A DNA stretch of 50,917 nucleotides from Desulfosporosinus sp. (GCA_031292095.1 JARLHU010000240.1:1-50917); one strand, 5' to 3'; shown: positions 24,572 to 33,404, counted from the first letter of the stretch. Numbers and translations are program-made. The notes: generated from the letters alone by a model not told the origin.

Positions 24572-24894
24572 CGCCTTCGCCAGAGGCTGCAAGAAGGCTA
24601 ATTCGTGCGAAGACAGTGTCTTCGGGCGCCAGCCAAGTTTTCTTTATCACCTCGTGAACTATTTTCAATGGGCTCCGTTCGGTGGACCATCTCTCCAACT
24701 TCAAACTAATTCTCCTTAAACGAGCAATCTCCTGCTAATCGAATCTTTCCCTTTTGAACTTACGCGCCATTTTTGGCCAATATTATAAGAAATCACCTCA
24801 TTACGAATACCTGCCAGTCAAGGAGTGACAACAAAAAAGATGCCTTTATTGCGAGACATCTTAAACTTTATGGAATTCCGATTCTATTTCTATA

Positions 24895-25215
24895 TCACTG
24901 AAGAAATTTATCCAATCCCCAGAACACACTCATCCCAAAGATAATTCCCAGAAAAAGATTCGGAACCAAACGGGCAAAAAGAAACGTTAAGACCCCTGCC
25001 CATAAAAAAGGATTATGTATTATAGCAATTGTTTCTCCCTGTATCATCAAGTCCGGAATGACTAACGCAGCCAGCAAGGCAATTGGGACAAGTTCAATAA
25101 AATCCCGGGCAAAGCCTTGAACATTCTTTCCCTTGAACAAAAGAAACGGTAAAACGCGCGAACTATAAGTGACGATGGTCATTAATAAAATCGTCTCCAG
25201 AAGTTGGACTGACAT
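24895..25215 (-). CDS. azlD: AzlD-family branched-chain amino acid exporter subunit
   Basis: The product has 106 residues and four hydrophobic helices, with the AzlD signature TYSSRVLPFLL near the N-terminus. AzlC and AzlD together export branched-chain amino acids or their analogues (azaleucine resistance). It follows azlC by 23 nt and is last in the aroA-azlC-azlD transcript. Confidence 0.9.
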   Translation of the reverse strand: MSVQLLETILLMTIVTYSSRVLPFLLFKGKNVQGFARDFIELVPIALLAALVIPDLMIQGETIAIIHNPFLWAGVLTFLFARLVPNLFLGIIFGMSVFWGLDKFLQ

Positions 25216-25238
25216 AGATTTTCCTCCCTGCTCTTATC

Positions 25239-25985
25239 TTACAGCTTCGGAATCTGCCCTTTTTGCTGCTCAATCTGAAGTGAGAGTGCCTTCCGATGCC
25301 ACCAGGCCCCGATACCAGCGGCGAGAGCCACACTCAAAATCAAATAAATTTTCCCAGGGATAAGCAGTTTGAAAACGATGGCTAGGATTGCGGCCAGGCA
25401 ATACGTCATAAGGTTTTTCTTAGACAAAGACGCTGCAGTTAAAATAATGAACAAAGCTAAGAGAGCGAACTGGAACCCCGAGAACTGAACCGGCAACCAT
25501 TTCCCGATTACACCCCCCAGGATTGTAAAAGCGACCCAAGATGCAAACGCGCCGAGGTTAATTCCTAACATGACCCGGCGACGATTCTTTTCTTCGTTCA
25601 CATCCTTCAAAACCCTGGTATTGAGCACAAACGTTTCATCTGTGAGCCCTTGGGCCAACCCTAAAGACCAGGGAAGCGTTCTATTGGGAAAGTTAGGAAC
25701 GATCGACAAACTCATCAACAAATGGCGGCTATTGAGAATTAAGGTGGTCAGACCGATCATCCCTACAGTAGCCCCCTGATGAAGCATTCCAATCCCAATA
25801 AACTGCGCTGCACCCGCGTAGACAAAAAAAGACATCAGTCCGGCCTCCCAAAAGGTTAGACCGAACTGCGTCGCTAGAATTCCAAAGGTTACCGCTACAG
25901 GCGCATACCCAATCGCTATCGTCAACGATTGTCGCAAACCATAAGCCAAGCCCTTTTTCTCTTCTGGAGATACCCTCTGATTCAT
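25239..25985 (-). CDS. azlC: AzlC-family amino acid exporter subunit
   Basis: The product has 248 residues with about eight membrane helices. Family motifs are GYAPVAVTFGILA, FVYAGAAQFI and LNSRHLLMSLS. It pairs with AzlD encoded just downstream. The ATG overlaps the aroA stop codon by 4 nt, so it is translationally coupled to an aromatic biosynthesis gene, which hints at export of a related amino acid, though the family specificity is branched-chain. Confidence 0.93.
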   Translation of the reverse strand: MNQRVSPEEKKGLAYGLRQSLTIAIGYAPVAVTFGILATQFGLTFWEAGLMSFFVYAGAAQFIGIGMLHQGATVGMIGLTTLILNSRHLLMSLSIVPNFPNRTLPWSLGLAQGLTDETFVLNTRVLKDVNEEKNRRRVMLGINLGAFASWVAFTILGGVIGKWLPVQFSGFQFALLALFIILTAASLSKKNLMTYCLAAILAIVFKLLIPGKIYLILSVALAAGIGAWWHRKALSLQIEQQKGQIPKL

Positions 25986-27268
25986 TGAGCTACCTTCTCA
26001 ATCACGGCCAAAAAGTCAGGATAGGATACATCTGCTGCAGCCATGTCCTCTACACTGACGCCTTCTTTAGATAGCATACCCGCAATAGCCCAGGCCATGG
26101 CCAATCGATGATCTCCAAGGCTACTCGCTTGTCCACCACGCAAAGAAGGTTGACCTTGAATGCGCAACCCATCGGGAAGTTCTTCAACCTTGGCTCCTAA
26201 GGCGGTTAATCCCTCAACTACCGTACGAATGCGGTCGGTTTCCTTGACCCGTAGTTCTGCGGCATCTCGAATGATCGTTTCCCCTTCGGCAAGGCTTGCA
26301 GCCACTGCCAAAATCGGGATTTCATCAATCAGGCGCGGAATCATGTCCCCTCCGATTTCGATCCCTTTAAGTCGCGCCGGGCGAACACGCAACGTTGCCC
26401 TAGGTTCACCACAGATTTCCGAAACATCGAGCAACTCGATATCCGCACCCATGGCTCTGAGGGCGTCCAAGATTCCGGTACGCGTTGGGTTCACACCGAC
26501 ATTCGGCAAGATAATCTCTCCACTTCCCACCAAACTTCCTAAAACGAGGAAGAAAGCAGCCGACGAAATGTCCCCAGGTACTGAAACCTCTTGACCAGAA
26601 AGGCGACTTCCTCCGTTAACCCTCACGGTAGTTTTATCGCTTAAAACCTCGACTCCGAACCCCCTGAGCATACGTTCGGTATGATCCCTAGAAAGAGCCG
26701 GTTCCTCCACTCTCGTTTCTCCACTCGCTCTCAATCCAGCCAGAATAATGGCTGATTTTACCTGGGCAGAGGCTACCGCTGTTCGAAAGGTTTGTCCTTG
26801 CAACTGACCACCACTCATCGTCAGAGGAAACAGATTGCCACCTTGCCGCCCCATAATTTGAGCGCCCATTTGCTTGAGCGGGTCGATGACACGCCGCATT
26901 GGTCGAGATCGAAGGGATGCATCTCCTGTAAACGTGACCGCAAAAGGGCTACCTGCCAAGACTCCTAGCATCAGCCGAGACGTCGTCCCTGAATTACCAG
27001 CATCAAGGACATCCGTTGGCTCCTGCCAGGCTTCCATACCCTCGCCGCGAATCCAAACCTCCGTCCCTTGTCTTTCCCAAGCGACTCCCAGTTGTTTTAA
27101 ACACCGAAGCGTACTTAAACAGTCTTGGCCTAATAAGAAATTCGAGACATGGGTTTCTCCATGGGCCATCCCGCCTAAGAGGGCCGCTCGATGGGAAATA
27201 GATTTATCGCCCGGAACTCGAATTTCTCCTTCCGCGACGGTGACCGGCTTTATAAACACGCCTAGCAT
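25982..27268 (-). CDS. aroA: 3-phosphoshikimate 1-carboxyvinyltransferase (EPSP synthase)
   Basis: The product has about 428 residues. The EPSP synthase signature GDKSISHRA is near residue 19, followed by LDAGNSGTTSRLMLG, DASLRSRPM, and C-terminal VKETDRI and GDHRLAMAWA. It joins PEP to shikimate 3-phosphate. The ATG at 27268 (MLGVFIKP) is preferred, with GGGGG 7 nt upstream; the ATG at 27274 overlaps that site. It sits between tyrA and azlC in the aromatic block. Confidence 0.97.
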   Translation of the reverse strand: MLGVFIKPVTVAEGEIRVPGDKSISHRAALLGGMAHGETHVSNFLLGQDCLSTLRCLKQLGVAWERQGTEVWIRGEGMEAWQEPTDVLDAGNSGTTSRLMLGVLAGSPFAVTFTGDASLRSRPMRRVIDPLKQMGAQIMGRQGGNLFPLTMSGGQLQGQTFRTAVASAQVKSAIILAGLRASGETRVEEPALSRDHTERMLRGFGVEVLSDKTTVRVNGGSRLSGQEVSVPGDISSAAFFLVLGSLVGSGEIILPNVGVNPTRTGILDALRAMGADIELLDVSEICGEPRATLRVRPARLKGIEIGGDMIPRLIDEIPILAVAASLAEGETIIRDAAELRVKETDRIRTVVEGLTALGAKVEELPDGLRIQGQPSLRGGQASSLGDHRLAMAWAIAGMLSKEGVSVEDMAAADVSYPDFLAVIEKVAQ

Positions 27269-27299
27269 AGACATTCCCCCTTAGTCATCATCTACAGAT

Positions 27300-28202
27300 T
27301 CAATCGATACATTTCCGTACCGCATGTGCCTTACGAAACGCTTCCGCAATAGGCTCTCTTTCTCCCTGCTGAAGGTGCTCTCGCAATTCTTTGATTCTTT
27401 GTTCCAAAAGGGTAAGGCCGTCAAGAATTGCATCGGAATTTCTCACCAAAACTTCCTTCCACATTTCAGGAGAACTATCTGCAATACGCGTTATGTCTCG
27501 AAAACTCCGTCCAGCTAATGCAAAGGCCGATTCCCCATCTTTAGAAGCGTCCTGAGTTGCTAAAGTTAAGGCCACTGCCAACAAATGGGGGATATGACTG
27601 ACCATTGCTACTTCTACATCATGGTCCTGTGGCTCTCTAAACACAACATTGGCCCCAAACCCCTGAACAACTTCTGTAAGCTTTTGCACCACGACTGGAG
27701 GGCAATCTGCAGCTGGGGTTAGAACATAGGGATACCCCCGAAAAAGATTGGGATCGGCAACCATAAACCCGGACTGTTCTGAACCAGTCATAGGATGTCC
27801 ACCGACAAAATAGAAGGCACCAGATCCATCTTGAGCATTAATCTTTGCTTTGTTACAGATTTCCGCCTTAATGCTTCCTACATCGGTAACAACCGCTCCC
27901 TTGGGAATCCTGCCCACCAATTGGTCATACCCATTCGCAAACTTATGAAGGGGAAGCGCTAAAACGACCAAATCGACATCCAGAAACAGTGGTATTTCCG
28001 TCCAACCTGCATGAATCCAGCCCCTAGATATAGCTTCATCAATGCTGGCCTTCTCCGGGTCAACCGCAGACACTTCCCATTCCATCTGATGCAATGCACC
28101 TGCCCAAGAACCGCCGATCAGTCCTAAACCAACGATGCAGGCCTTCGTCTTGCGAAGGCCTGACCATCCCGGTGTCAAAATTTCCTCTGGCCCTTCAAAC
28201 AC
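27300..28202 (-). CDS. tyrA: Prephenate dehydrogenase
   Basis: The product has 300 residues. Rossmann motif GLGLIGGSW is near residues 24-32, then TDVGSIKAEI, GGHPMTGSEQSG and the helical C-terminal domain with SHIPHLLAVAL and FRDITRIADSSPEMW. It oxidises prephenate to 4-hydroxyphenylpyruvate for tyrosine. There is no C-terminal ACT domain. The start is a GTG at 28202 with only a weak ribosome site, and a 9-bp hairpin (28219-28261) stands 16 nt upstream, so translation may be modulated. Confidence 0.95.
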   Translation of the reverse strand: MFEGPEEILTPGWSGLRKTKACIVGLGLIGGSWAGALHQMEWEVSAVDPEKASIDEAISRGWIHAGWTEIPLFLDVDLVVLALPLHKFANGYDQLVGRIPKGAVVTDVGSIKAEICNKAKINAQDGSGAFYFVGGHPMTGSEQSGFMVADPNLFRGYPYVLTPAADCPPVVVQKLTEVVQGFGANVVFREPQDHDVEVAMVSHIPHLLAVALTLATQDASKDGESAFALAGRSFRDITRIADSSPEMWKEVLVRNSDAILDGLTLLEQRIKELREHLQQGEREPIAEAFRKAHAVRKCID

Positions 28203-28218
28203 GAACTCACCATCGTCA

Positions 28219-28261
28219 GGCGCAGACTACCCCTTGTTCTAACGATTAGGCGGTCTGCGCC
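28219..28261 (-). promoter_or_regulatory. Hairpin upstream of tyrA start
   Basis: GGCGCAGAC and GTCTGCGCC form a perfect 9-bp stem with a 25-nt loop in the aroF-tyrA gap. There is no T tract, so it is not a standard terminator. It may protect the mRNA or affect tyrA translation. Confidence 0.45.
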
Positions 28262-28305
28262 CGTTCCTTTCTACACGTAATTATTTCCTCAGCCTTAGCC
28301 GTTGG

Positions 28306-29331
28306 TTACTTAACTTTCCCTAATTTGCGATCAAGTACTGGAACAAGCCTTGCCAAATCATCCATCATAATTTGGAATAGTTCAGGCGTCAAGGACTGTT
28401 TTCCGTCAGAAACGGCCTTTTCTGGATGCGGATGAACTTCAACAATCAAGCTATCTGCTCCTGCAGCCAAAGCTGCTTTCGCCATGGGATGGACCAACGA
28501 CCGCCGCCCAGTTCCATGACTGGGGTCAACAATGACCGGTAGGTGAGAAAGGGCATGTAAAGCAGGAACCATACTTAGATCAAGCGTATTTCGCGTATAA
28601 GTTTCGAAGGTTCGGATGCCCCGCTCACAGAACATTACTTGGTAATTCCCTCCAGCCATAATATACTCTGCCGCCATCATCCATTCCTCTAAGGTTGCCG
28701 ACGGCCCTCTTTTGAGAAGAACAGGTTTCCCGCACTTGGCTACTGCCTTGAGCAGGACAAAGTTCTGCATGTTCCGAGCACCAATTTGGAGAACATCCGC
28801 ATAATCCGCCACCAAGGGGACGTCCTGTGCATCAATAACCTCTGTGATCACCAAAAGTCCCGTTTCAGCACGGGCTTCTGCCAAATATTTCAATCCTTCT
28901 TCCTCTAATCCTTGGAAGGAATAGGGAGAAGTGCGCGGTTTAAAGGCTCCACCACGTAAAAAGGTTGCCCCAGCCTCGCGCACAGCATGCGCAGTTTCCA
29001 AGATCTGTGCTCTACTTTCAACGGCACAAGGGCCCGCCATAACATGGACCGTATTTCCTCCAATTTCTTGTCCTCCAACACGGATAATGGTATCCGCAGG
29101 ATGAAACTCACGACTGACTAATTTATACGGTGCCAGAATAGGCACAACTTTTTCTACCCAAGGCAGCGCTTCTAGATCAAGTGCTTCAATCCGCATGCGA
29201 TCTCCAATAGCCCCCATGATCGTTTTTTCCACCCCTTGAGAAAGATGTACTTTAAAGCCCTCTTCTGTTAACCGATTGGAAACCTCTTCAATCTGCTCTA
29301 CCGTCGAACCCATTTTTAAAACAATAATCAT
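28306..29331 (-). CDS. aroF: 3-deoxy-7-phosphoheptulonate (DAHP) synthase with N-terminal regulatory domain
   Basis: The product has 341 residues. Residues 1-67 form the ferredoxin-like regulatory domain ([17 protein letters not shown]). The type I-beta barrel follows, with [42 protein letters not shown] and DPSHGTGRR. It condenses PEP and erythrose 4-phosphate, the entry step of the shikimate pathway. This form is typically inhibited by tyrosine or phenylalanine through the N-terminal domain (family knowledge). A leader with its own promoter and terminator precedes it. Confidence 0.97.
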   Translation of the reverse strand: MIIVLKMGSTVEQIEEVSNRLTEEGFKVHLSQGVEKTIMGAIGDRMRIEALDLEALPWVEKVVPILAPYKLVSREFHPADTIIRVGGQEIGGNTVHVMAGPCAVESRAQILETAHAVREAGATFLRGGAFKPRTSPYSFQGLEEEGLKYLAEARAETGLLVITEVIDAQDVPLVADYADVLQIGARNMQNFVLLKAVAKCGKPVLLKRGPSATLEEWMMAAEYIMAGGNYQVMFCERGIRTFETYTRNTLDLSMVPALHALSHLPVIVDPSHGTGRRSLVHPMAKAALAAGADSLIVEVHPHPEKAVSDGKQSLTPELFQIMMDDLARLVPVLDRKLGKVK

Positions 29332-29405
29332 TCTCTCCGACCCCTTTCTACCATACTACATTATTTCGCTCAAGTTTCTAAAATATACAAGTGCAAAAAA
29401 GATAC

Positions 29406-29618
29406 AAAAAGGCACCCTGAATAGCGGGTGCCATGACTCCTAATCGCTCCCATCCTACTATCCTACTTATCATTGTCAAGTCCTTCTCTGCGAAGCACCT
29501 CTACAAACCCGCGGTCACCATCCTACATAAGCTTTGCCAAACAAAGCTTTCAAACACATCATAAAGTCTAAATTTTTAAATTTAAACTATCTTACCACAC
29601 ATAGTGCTGTCCTCACAA
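29406..29618 (-). promoter_or_regulatory. aroF leader: sigma-A promoter, T-box-like word and terminator (candidate attenuator)
   Basis: Minus-strand order: TTGTGA (29613-29618), 18 nt, TAAGAT (29589-29594); a hairpin AAGCTTTG/CAAAGCTT (29529-29549); AGGATGGTGACCGCG (29510-29524), which resembles the T-box consensus AGGGTGGNACCGCG with one change and one extra base; then an intrinsic terminator GGCACCC/GGGTGCC (29411-29432) with T5, 75 bp before the aroF start. The leader seems too short for a complete T-box stem I, so the mechanism is open. The terminator could simply end aroH. Confidence 0.45.
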
Positions 29619-29658
29619 CCCCTATTTTCCGATTAGAATGCCTCACTGCCCATATTTC

Positions 29659-30027
29659 TTAACTCTCAGCATCGACAAGATCTTTACGTAAAAAAACGGC
29701 ATTGCGCAAAAAGATATGCCGGATTTCCTTTTGACTTCGCGTAGTATTAGCGTGTAACAACACCCTAATGCAGCGTGGAAGTGCCCCGGGCACCGGGATT
29801 TCCGTCGCACAGAGCAACGGTACCAATTGCCAACCTATGCCACGTGCACTAGACGCAGGAAAGTCTGCGTTTAAATCCGACGTAACTGTAAAAATGGCGC
29901 TAACCAGGTCTTCTGTACATAGCTGATTCTCAGACAATATCATCTGCAATAGCTCTTGGGTCGCTGTTCGTATCTCCTCGGCATCATTGCTTTCTACCGT
30001 TATCGCACCTCGAATTCCTCTTACCAT
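29659..30027 (-). CDS. aroH: Chorismate mutase, AroH type
   Basis: The product has 122 residues, the usual length for monofunctional AroH. The N-terminus [12 protein letters not shown] carries the active-site arginine, followed by [21 protein letters not shown] and [14 protein letters not shown]. It converts chorismate to prephenate, the substrate of TyrA encoded downstream. The ATG at 30027 has GGGGG 6 nt upstream. It directly follows the HutP-like gene. Confidence 0.95.
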   Translation of the reverse strand: MVRGIRGAITVESNDAEEIRTATQELLQMILSENQLCTEDLVSAIFTVTSDLNADFPASSARGIGWQLVPLLCATEIPVPGALPRCIRVLLHANTTRSQKEIRHIFLRNAVFLRKDLVDAES

Positions 30028-30038
30028 GTTCAACCCCC

Positions 30039-30458
30039 TTATTCTTTTGGAGCAACGCGATGTCCCAAACCCACTGCTACCTCGTCCAAATGTAAGAGCC
30101 CAATCCCAAAAAAAACCGCGACGCTTAAATGATCATCCTGACGTGCGATTCCAATCTTTCCACCAATATTCAAGCCTATAGCTTTGTTCATAATTTGACT
30201 TAAGGCCTCACGAGTCGCGCCTGCAACTGCTCCTTCATCCCCATGTGTCTCTTTGATTGCCCCTTCGCGTTTGGCTGCAACGATAGCACGTTCTACAATC
30301 TTGCGAACTGAACTGATGTACTCTCCACCATAGTCTACAGCGGCAGTTTTAATTCCAAGCCGCAAATATGACTCTTTTAAATGAGTTTCTTCTTCTCGGC
30401 TCTCTGTCATAGCCATCTTTAAGGCAGCGAGCGCAATTTTCTTGCTTTGTGCCATCAT
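30039..30458 (-). CDS. HutP-family RNA-binding protein
   Basis: The product has 139 residues. The pattern fits HutP: an N-terminal helix, a [20 protein letters not shown] helix, [19 protein letters not shown], and the C-terminal strand block [28 protein letters not shown]. Bacillus HutP is a histidine- and metal-dependent transcription antiterminator; HutP relatives of unknown target are frequent in Peptococcaceae. Start ATG 30458 is favoured over upstream codons. Encoded 11 nt before aroH and upstream of a terminator-bearing aroF leader, it could act on that leader; this is speculation from context. Confidence 0.7.
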   Translation of the reverse strand: MMAQSKKIALAALKMAMTESREEETHLKESYLRLGIKTAAVDYGGEYISSVRKIVERAIVAAKREGAIKETHGDEGAVAGATREALSQIMNKAIGLNIGGKIGIARQDDHLSVAVFFGIGLLHLDEVAVGLGHRVAPKE

Positions 30459-30505
30459 CACGTTCTTCCTTTCCCCTAAAGTTATACTGGCCGCGCTGGT
30501 CAAGG

Positions 30506-30744
30506 ACTCAAACAAGGATGTTTGAGTTTATAACACCGCCATGACTCGAACAAGGATGTTCGAGATTTGACACCGCCATGGATGGCAAGGTGTCGGATGG
30601 CCGAGTGTCCCTGAAGCCATGACTGAAACACGATGTTTCAGATTAGAGCGCCGCCAAGACTCAAACATCCTTGTTTGAGGTTAGAACACCGCCATGGATG
30701 GCTAGGTGTCGTGATGGCAAAGCGCCATGATGGCGAGAAGGGAC
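30506..30744. repeat. Nested AGGA-loop hairpin repeat, locus 3 (largest)
   Basis: Modules: ACTCAAACA-AGGA-TGTTTGAGT (30506-30527); CTCGAACA-AGGA-TGTTCGAG (30545-30564); GACACC[GCCATGGATGGC]AAGGTGTC (30569-30594); outer stem GTCCCT (30607) to AGGGAC (30744). The outer stem encloses CTGAAACA-CGA-TGTTTCAG (30623-30641), CTCAAACA-TCCT-TGTTTGAG (30660-30679, loop reversed) and a second GCCATGGATGGC module. GCGCC...GGCAAAGCGC adds another nesting level. Confidence 0.82.
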
Positions 30745-30782
30745 CTACCCGAAACTTATACTTTCTGACTGGTATTAAATAA

Positions 30783-30805
30783 AAAGACACCCTTCAGGTG
30801 TCTTT
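30783..30805 (-). terminator. Intrinsic terminator
   Basis: AAAGACACC/GGTGTCTTT with a 5-nt loop; on the minus strand TTATTTAATA follows. It ends the BaiN-like/anchored-protein transcript from 31021. Confidence 0.8.
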
Positions 30806-31020
30806 GTTTGCTTCGAAACCGTCCCACCGTACTTCAATCCTTAAATTTAGTTCCTGCGCGTCTGATCGAAAATGAAAAATAAAATTTTAAGCTAAGCCTC
30901 TTCCGTCCTACCGTCCTACCCTCCTTTTCTCACCTACCGAAACAAATTCCTTTTGGTTGGTAAAAAGTAAAATACTATACTTGACTGCAATTATAGTACG
31001 ACAATGGGGGATTTGCAATA

Positions 31021-31500
31021 CTATGGTCTCACCGTTATATTCTGAATATTCCCCTGTAACAAGACCAGCTGATTCTGACGTGGTTCAAGCAATTGGGCAT
31101 CCTTTTTTATGATTTGTACTCGTATAGTCTGAGTTAGACCTGTCCCGTCCAACTGAATTTGACCGGATTGAATCATTATTTGCTGTTCTCCTTTAGCTAA
31201 AGTCGCAATTAGCTTCCCATTTTGAAGTACACGAACGGGAGCAGCGGGTGTCGCCTTTAACGTCACCTGCCAGGTCTTAACCGATTCGACAAGCGAACTA
31301 TTAGCAAGCGAAGGCAATTCCAAAGGAGGAGCTTCGACCTTTGACGCCACCGCCATATAGAATTGAAGAGGATCTCTTGCCACACTTAGTTGCATTAAAA
31401 TAAGTAGGACCGATGCCAAAACCATTACCCGGATGATCCGGCGTTCTCCCCGCTGGACAGTGTTCCACACCCATTCTAATAAGTTTTCTCTCCGACGCAC
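31021..31500 (-). CDS. Hypothetical membrane-anchored extracytoplasmic protein
   Basis: The product has about 159 residues. A basic N-terminus (RRRENLLEWVWN, ERRIIR) is followed by one membrane helix at about residues 22-40 (VMVLASVLLILMQLSVA). An extracytoplasmic domain with a strand-rich C-terminal half follows (VRVLQNGKLIATLAKGEQQIMI). I do not recognise a defined family; the tail loosely resembles the DUF4115/RodZ-type beta domain. The GTG at 31500 has GAGGTG 6 nt upstream. It follows the BaiN-like gene by 50 bp and shares its terminator. Confidence 0.7.
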   Translation of the reverse strand: MRRRENLLEWVWNTVQRGERRIIRVMVLASVLLILMQLSVARDPLQFYMAVASKVEAPPLELPSLANSSLVESVKTWQVTLKATPAAPVRVLQNGKLIATLAKGEQQIMIQSGQIQLDGTGLTQTIRVQIIKKDAQLLEPRQNQLVLLQGNIQNITVRP

Positions 31501-31549
31501 GTACACCACCTCGAAAAGAGTTTATGCAGAAGGCATATTAAACAGACCA

Positions 31550-32803
31550 CTAAACGAGAGCACTATCACAAGCAGCACGTCCTGCTCTGTAGCCCATTGC
31601 AAACGCGGCCTGAAGGTTATACCCGCCCGTAATCCCATCGACATCCACAACCTCGCCGGCCCAATAAAGTCCTTCTACACATTTTGAAGCCATTGTTTTG
31701 GGGTTGATTTCCTTAACATCAACCCCCCCAGCCGTTACAATCGCGGTTTCTATGGAAAGGGTCTCGGTAATCGTCAGGGGCAACTCTTGCAACAATCCAA
31801 CCAAGCGCTTTCGTTCTTCACGGCTGATTTGATGCACTACCCCATCAGGGTTAATCCTGCTCAAACGGATCATGACTGGAATCAGGCTCTGAGGTAAGAG
31901 ATCATCCAACGCATTCTTAAATTGCTTATTACTATACTTTTGAAAATCCCGTTGGACTCGGGCGTCTAACTGTTCTAACGAAAGTGCGGGCTTCAAATTA
32001 ATTCGCAACTCAACTTGTTCCCCTTGACGAAGCGCATCTCCTGCCTGACGGCTTAGCGTTAGAATGATGGGGCCTGATACCCCAAAATGCGTAAATAGCA
32101 TTTCCCCAAACTCCATATTTCGCTTCTTTCCACTCATCCACAAAGTGGCCTCTACATTGCGCAGGGCAAGTCCCTGTAGTTCTTTCGCCCAATCTTCGGC
32201 AGCTTTGAGGGGGACCAAAGCCGGTCGGGGTGTGATCACATGGTGCCCAAGTTTTCGCGCAAACCGAAACCCATCCCCGTTCGAGCCCGTCGCCGGGTAA
32301 GAAGCTCCTCCAGTACATACAATAACTGCACGAGCCAAATACCGTTTTTTGTCAGACCCTCGCACCCCAAGAACCTGCCCATTTTCAACCATAATTTCAT
32401 CTACTGCTATGCCCGATCGTATTTCTACTCCCTTATCTGCCAAAAAGGTCACTAAAGCTTCAACCACTTTTTCCGCCTCATCTGAAACTGGAAAAACACG
32501 CCCTCCCCGTTCAACTTTCGTTTCTACCCCATAACCAGCAAAAAATTCCCGTAAAGCCACGTTATCAAAATCCCTCAAAATGCTATGTAAAAAGCGACCA
32601 TTTCCAGGATAATGGCTAATAAAATCCGAAACATTCTCTTCATTAGTTATATTACAACGTCCTTTGCCGGATATGGCTATTTTCCTGCCCAGACGTTCCT
32701 TCTTCTCTAGTAATAATACCTTAGCACCGCCTTGAGCAGCCTGCCCCGCTGCCATCATCCCGGCCGCCCCGCCACCAACCACAATAACCTGATACTCGTT
32801 CAT
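31550..32803 (-). CDS. BaiN/HI0933-family NAD(P)/FAD-dependent oxidoreductase
   Basis: The product has 417 residues. FAD-binding GGGAAGMMAA is near residues 10-19, LLLEKKERLGRKIAISGKGRCNITN is the family hallmark, and VDVDGITGGYNLQAAFAMG lies near the C-terminus. Members are soluble flavoproteins; one relative (BaiN) reduces bile-acid intermediates, but most have no known substrate. The gene is widespread in Firmicutes near cmk and aroA. It is probably co-transcribed with the downstream anchored protein. Confidence 0.93.
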   Translation of the reverse strand: MNEYQVIVVGGGAAGMMAAGQAAQGGAKVLLLEKKERLGRKIAISGKGRCNITNEENVSDFISHYPGNGRFLHSILRDFDNVALREFFAGYGVETKVERGGRVFPVSDEAEKVVEALVTFLADKGVEIRSGIAVDEIMVENGQVLGVRGSDKKRYLARAVIVCTGGASYPATGSNGDGFRFARKLGHHVITPRPALVPLKAAEDWAKELQGLALRNVEATLWMSGKKRNMEFGEMLFTHFGVSGPIILTLSRQAGDALRQGEQVELRINLKPALSLEQLDARVQRDFQKYSNKQFKNALDDLLPQSLIPVMIRLSRINPDGVVHQISREERKRLVGLLQELPLTITETLSIETAIVTAGGVDVKEINPKTMASKCVEGLYWAGEVVDVDGITGGYNLQAAFAMGYRAGRAACDSALV

Positions 32804-32893
32804 TCATTTATTCCTTTCTATATGGTCTGCCACACGACCAAAACTAGCCACTGAGGGTGTAACCAAAATCTCTCTCAGAAGACATTGAATTAC

Positions 32894-33201
32894 GCATTTA
32901 ATAAACCTTACAACATATGCTTAGCGTTTCTACAAGTGCACGCAAGCGTCTTTGCTTCAATGAACGCAAACAGCATCACAGACCCTATATGCAATCAGGT
33001 ATGCAATCGAGAACCGTCCCTAGTTGCACACAGACCCTACATGCAACCAAGAACCGTCCCTAGTTGCATCCCTAGTTGCATCCGAATAAGGCATTTGATA
33101 AACCTTAGCATTTCATCAAGTGCACGCTAAGCGTCTTTACTTCAATAAACGCAAACAGCTTCACAGACCCTATATGCAATCAAGAACCGTCCCTAGTTGC
33201 A
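32894..33201. repeat. Direct repeats in a 700-bp non-coding stretch
   Basis: A ~100-bp unit occurs at 32894-32997 and 33091-33182, sharing AAGTGCACGC, AAACGCAAACAGC and CACAGACCCTATATGCAATC. GAACCGTCCCTAGTTGCA occurs three times exactly (33011, 33051, 33184). No gene is supported in 32804-33510. Confidence 0.7.
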
Positions 33202-33229
33202 TCCCTAAACCCTCGTCGACCCAAGCCTA

Positions 33230-33404
33230 GAGGAAGTTTCTTAGCTTAGTGAAGCACTTAGCGGAATTGCGTCAATGAGCGCAGACGATTTTGCGTGAAG
33301 AAACGCAACGGTTCACTTGCAGAATGCCCAGAGGTTTTGCGTTTTAGCAACATCGTCAAGCGAATAGCAATGCAGCGTGTGCGAACGTGCTAAGAAACTT
33401 CCTC
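33230..33404. repeat. 175-bp element bounded by perfect 16-bp inverted repeats
   Basis: GAGGAAGTTTCTTAGC (33230-33245) and its exact complement (33389-33404) enclose a sequence rich in TTTTGCGT, AACGCAA and GAGCGCAGACG words that can form several internal stems. It may be a structured RNA or a palindromic mobile repeat. Confidence 0.65.

Noticed and set aside
26160..27284. Long plus-strand frames opposite aroA
   Set aside because: They are antisense shadows of a clearly coding minus-strand gene.
29406..29658. Confident T-box riboswitch annotation
   Set aside because: Only the T-box-like word and terminator are visible; the space for stem I with a specifier loop appears insufficient, so it is kept as a candidate only.
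23261..30744. CRISPR array, because of recurring palindromic units
   Set aside because: There is no constant repeat length, no unique spacers and no cas genes; units are nested hairpins, not evenly spaced repeats.
32885..33130. Plus-strand frame of 81 codons in the repeat region
   Set aside because: It is made of direct-repeat units, and the peptide is repetitive and without a ribosome site.
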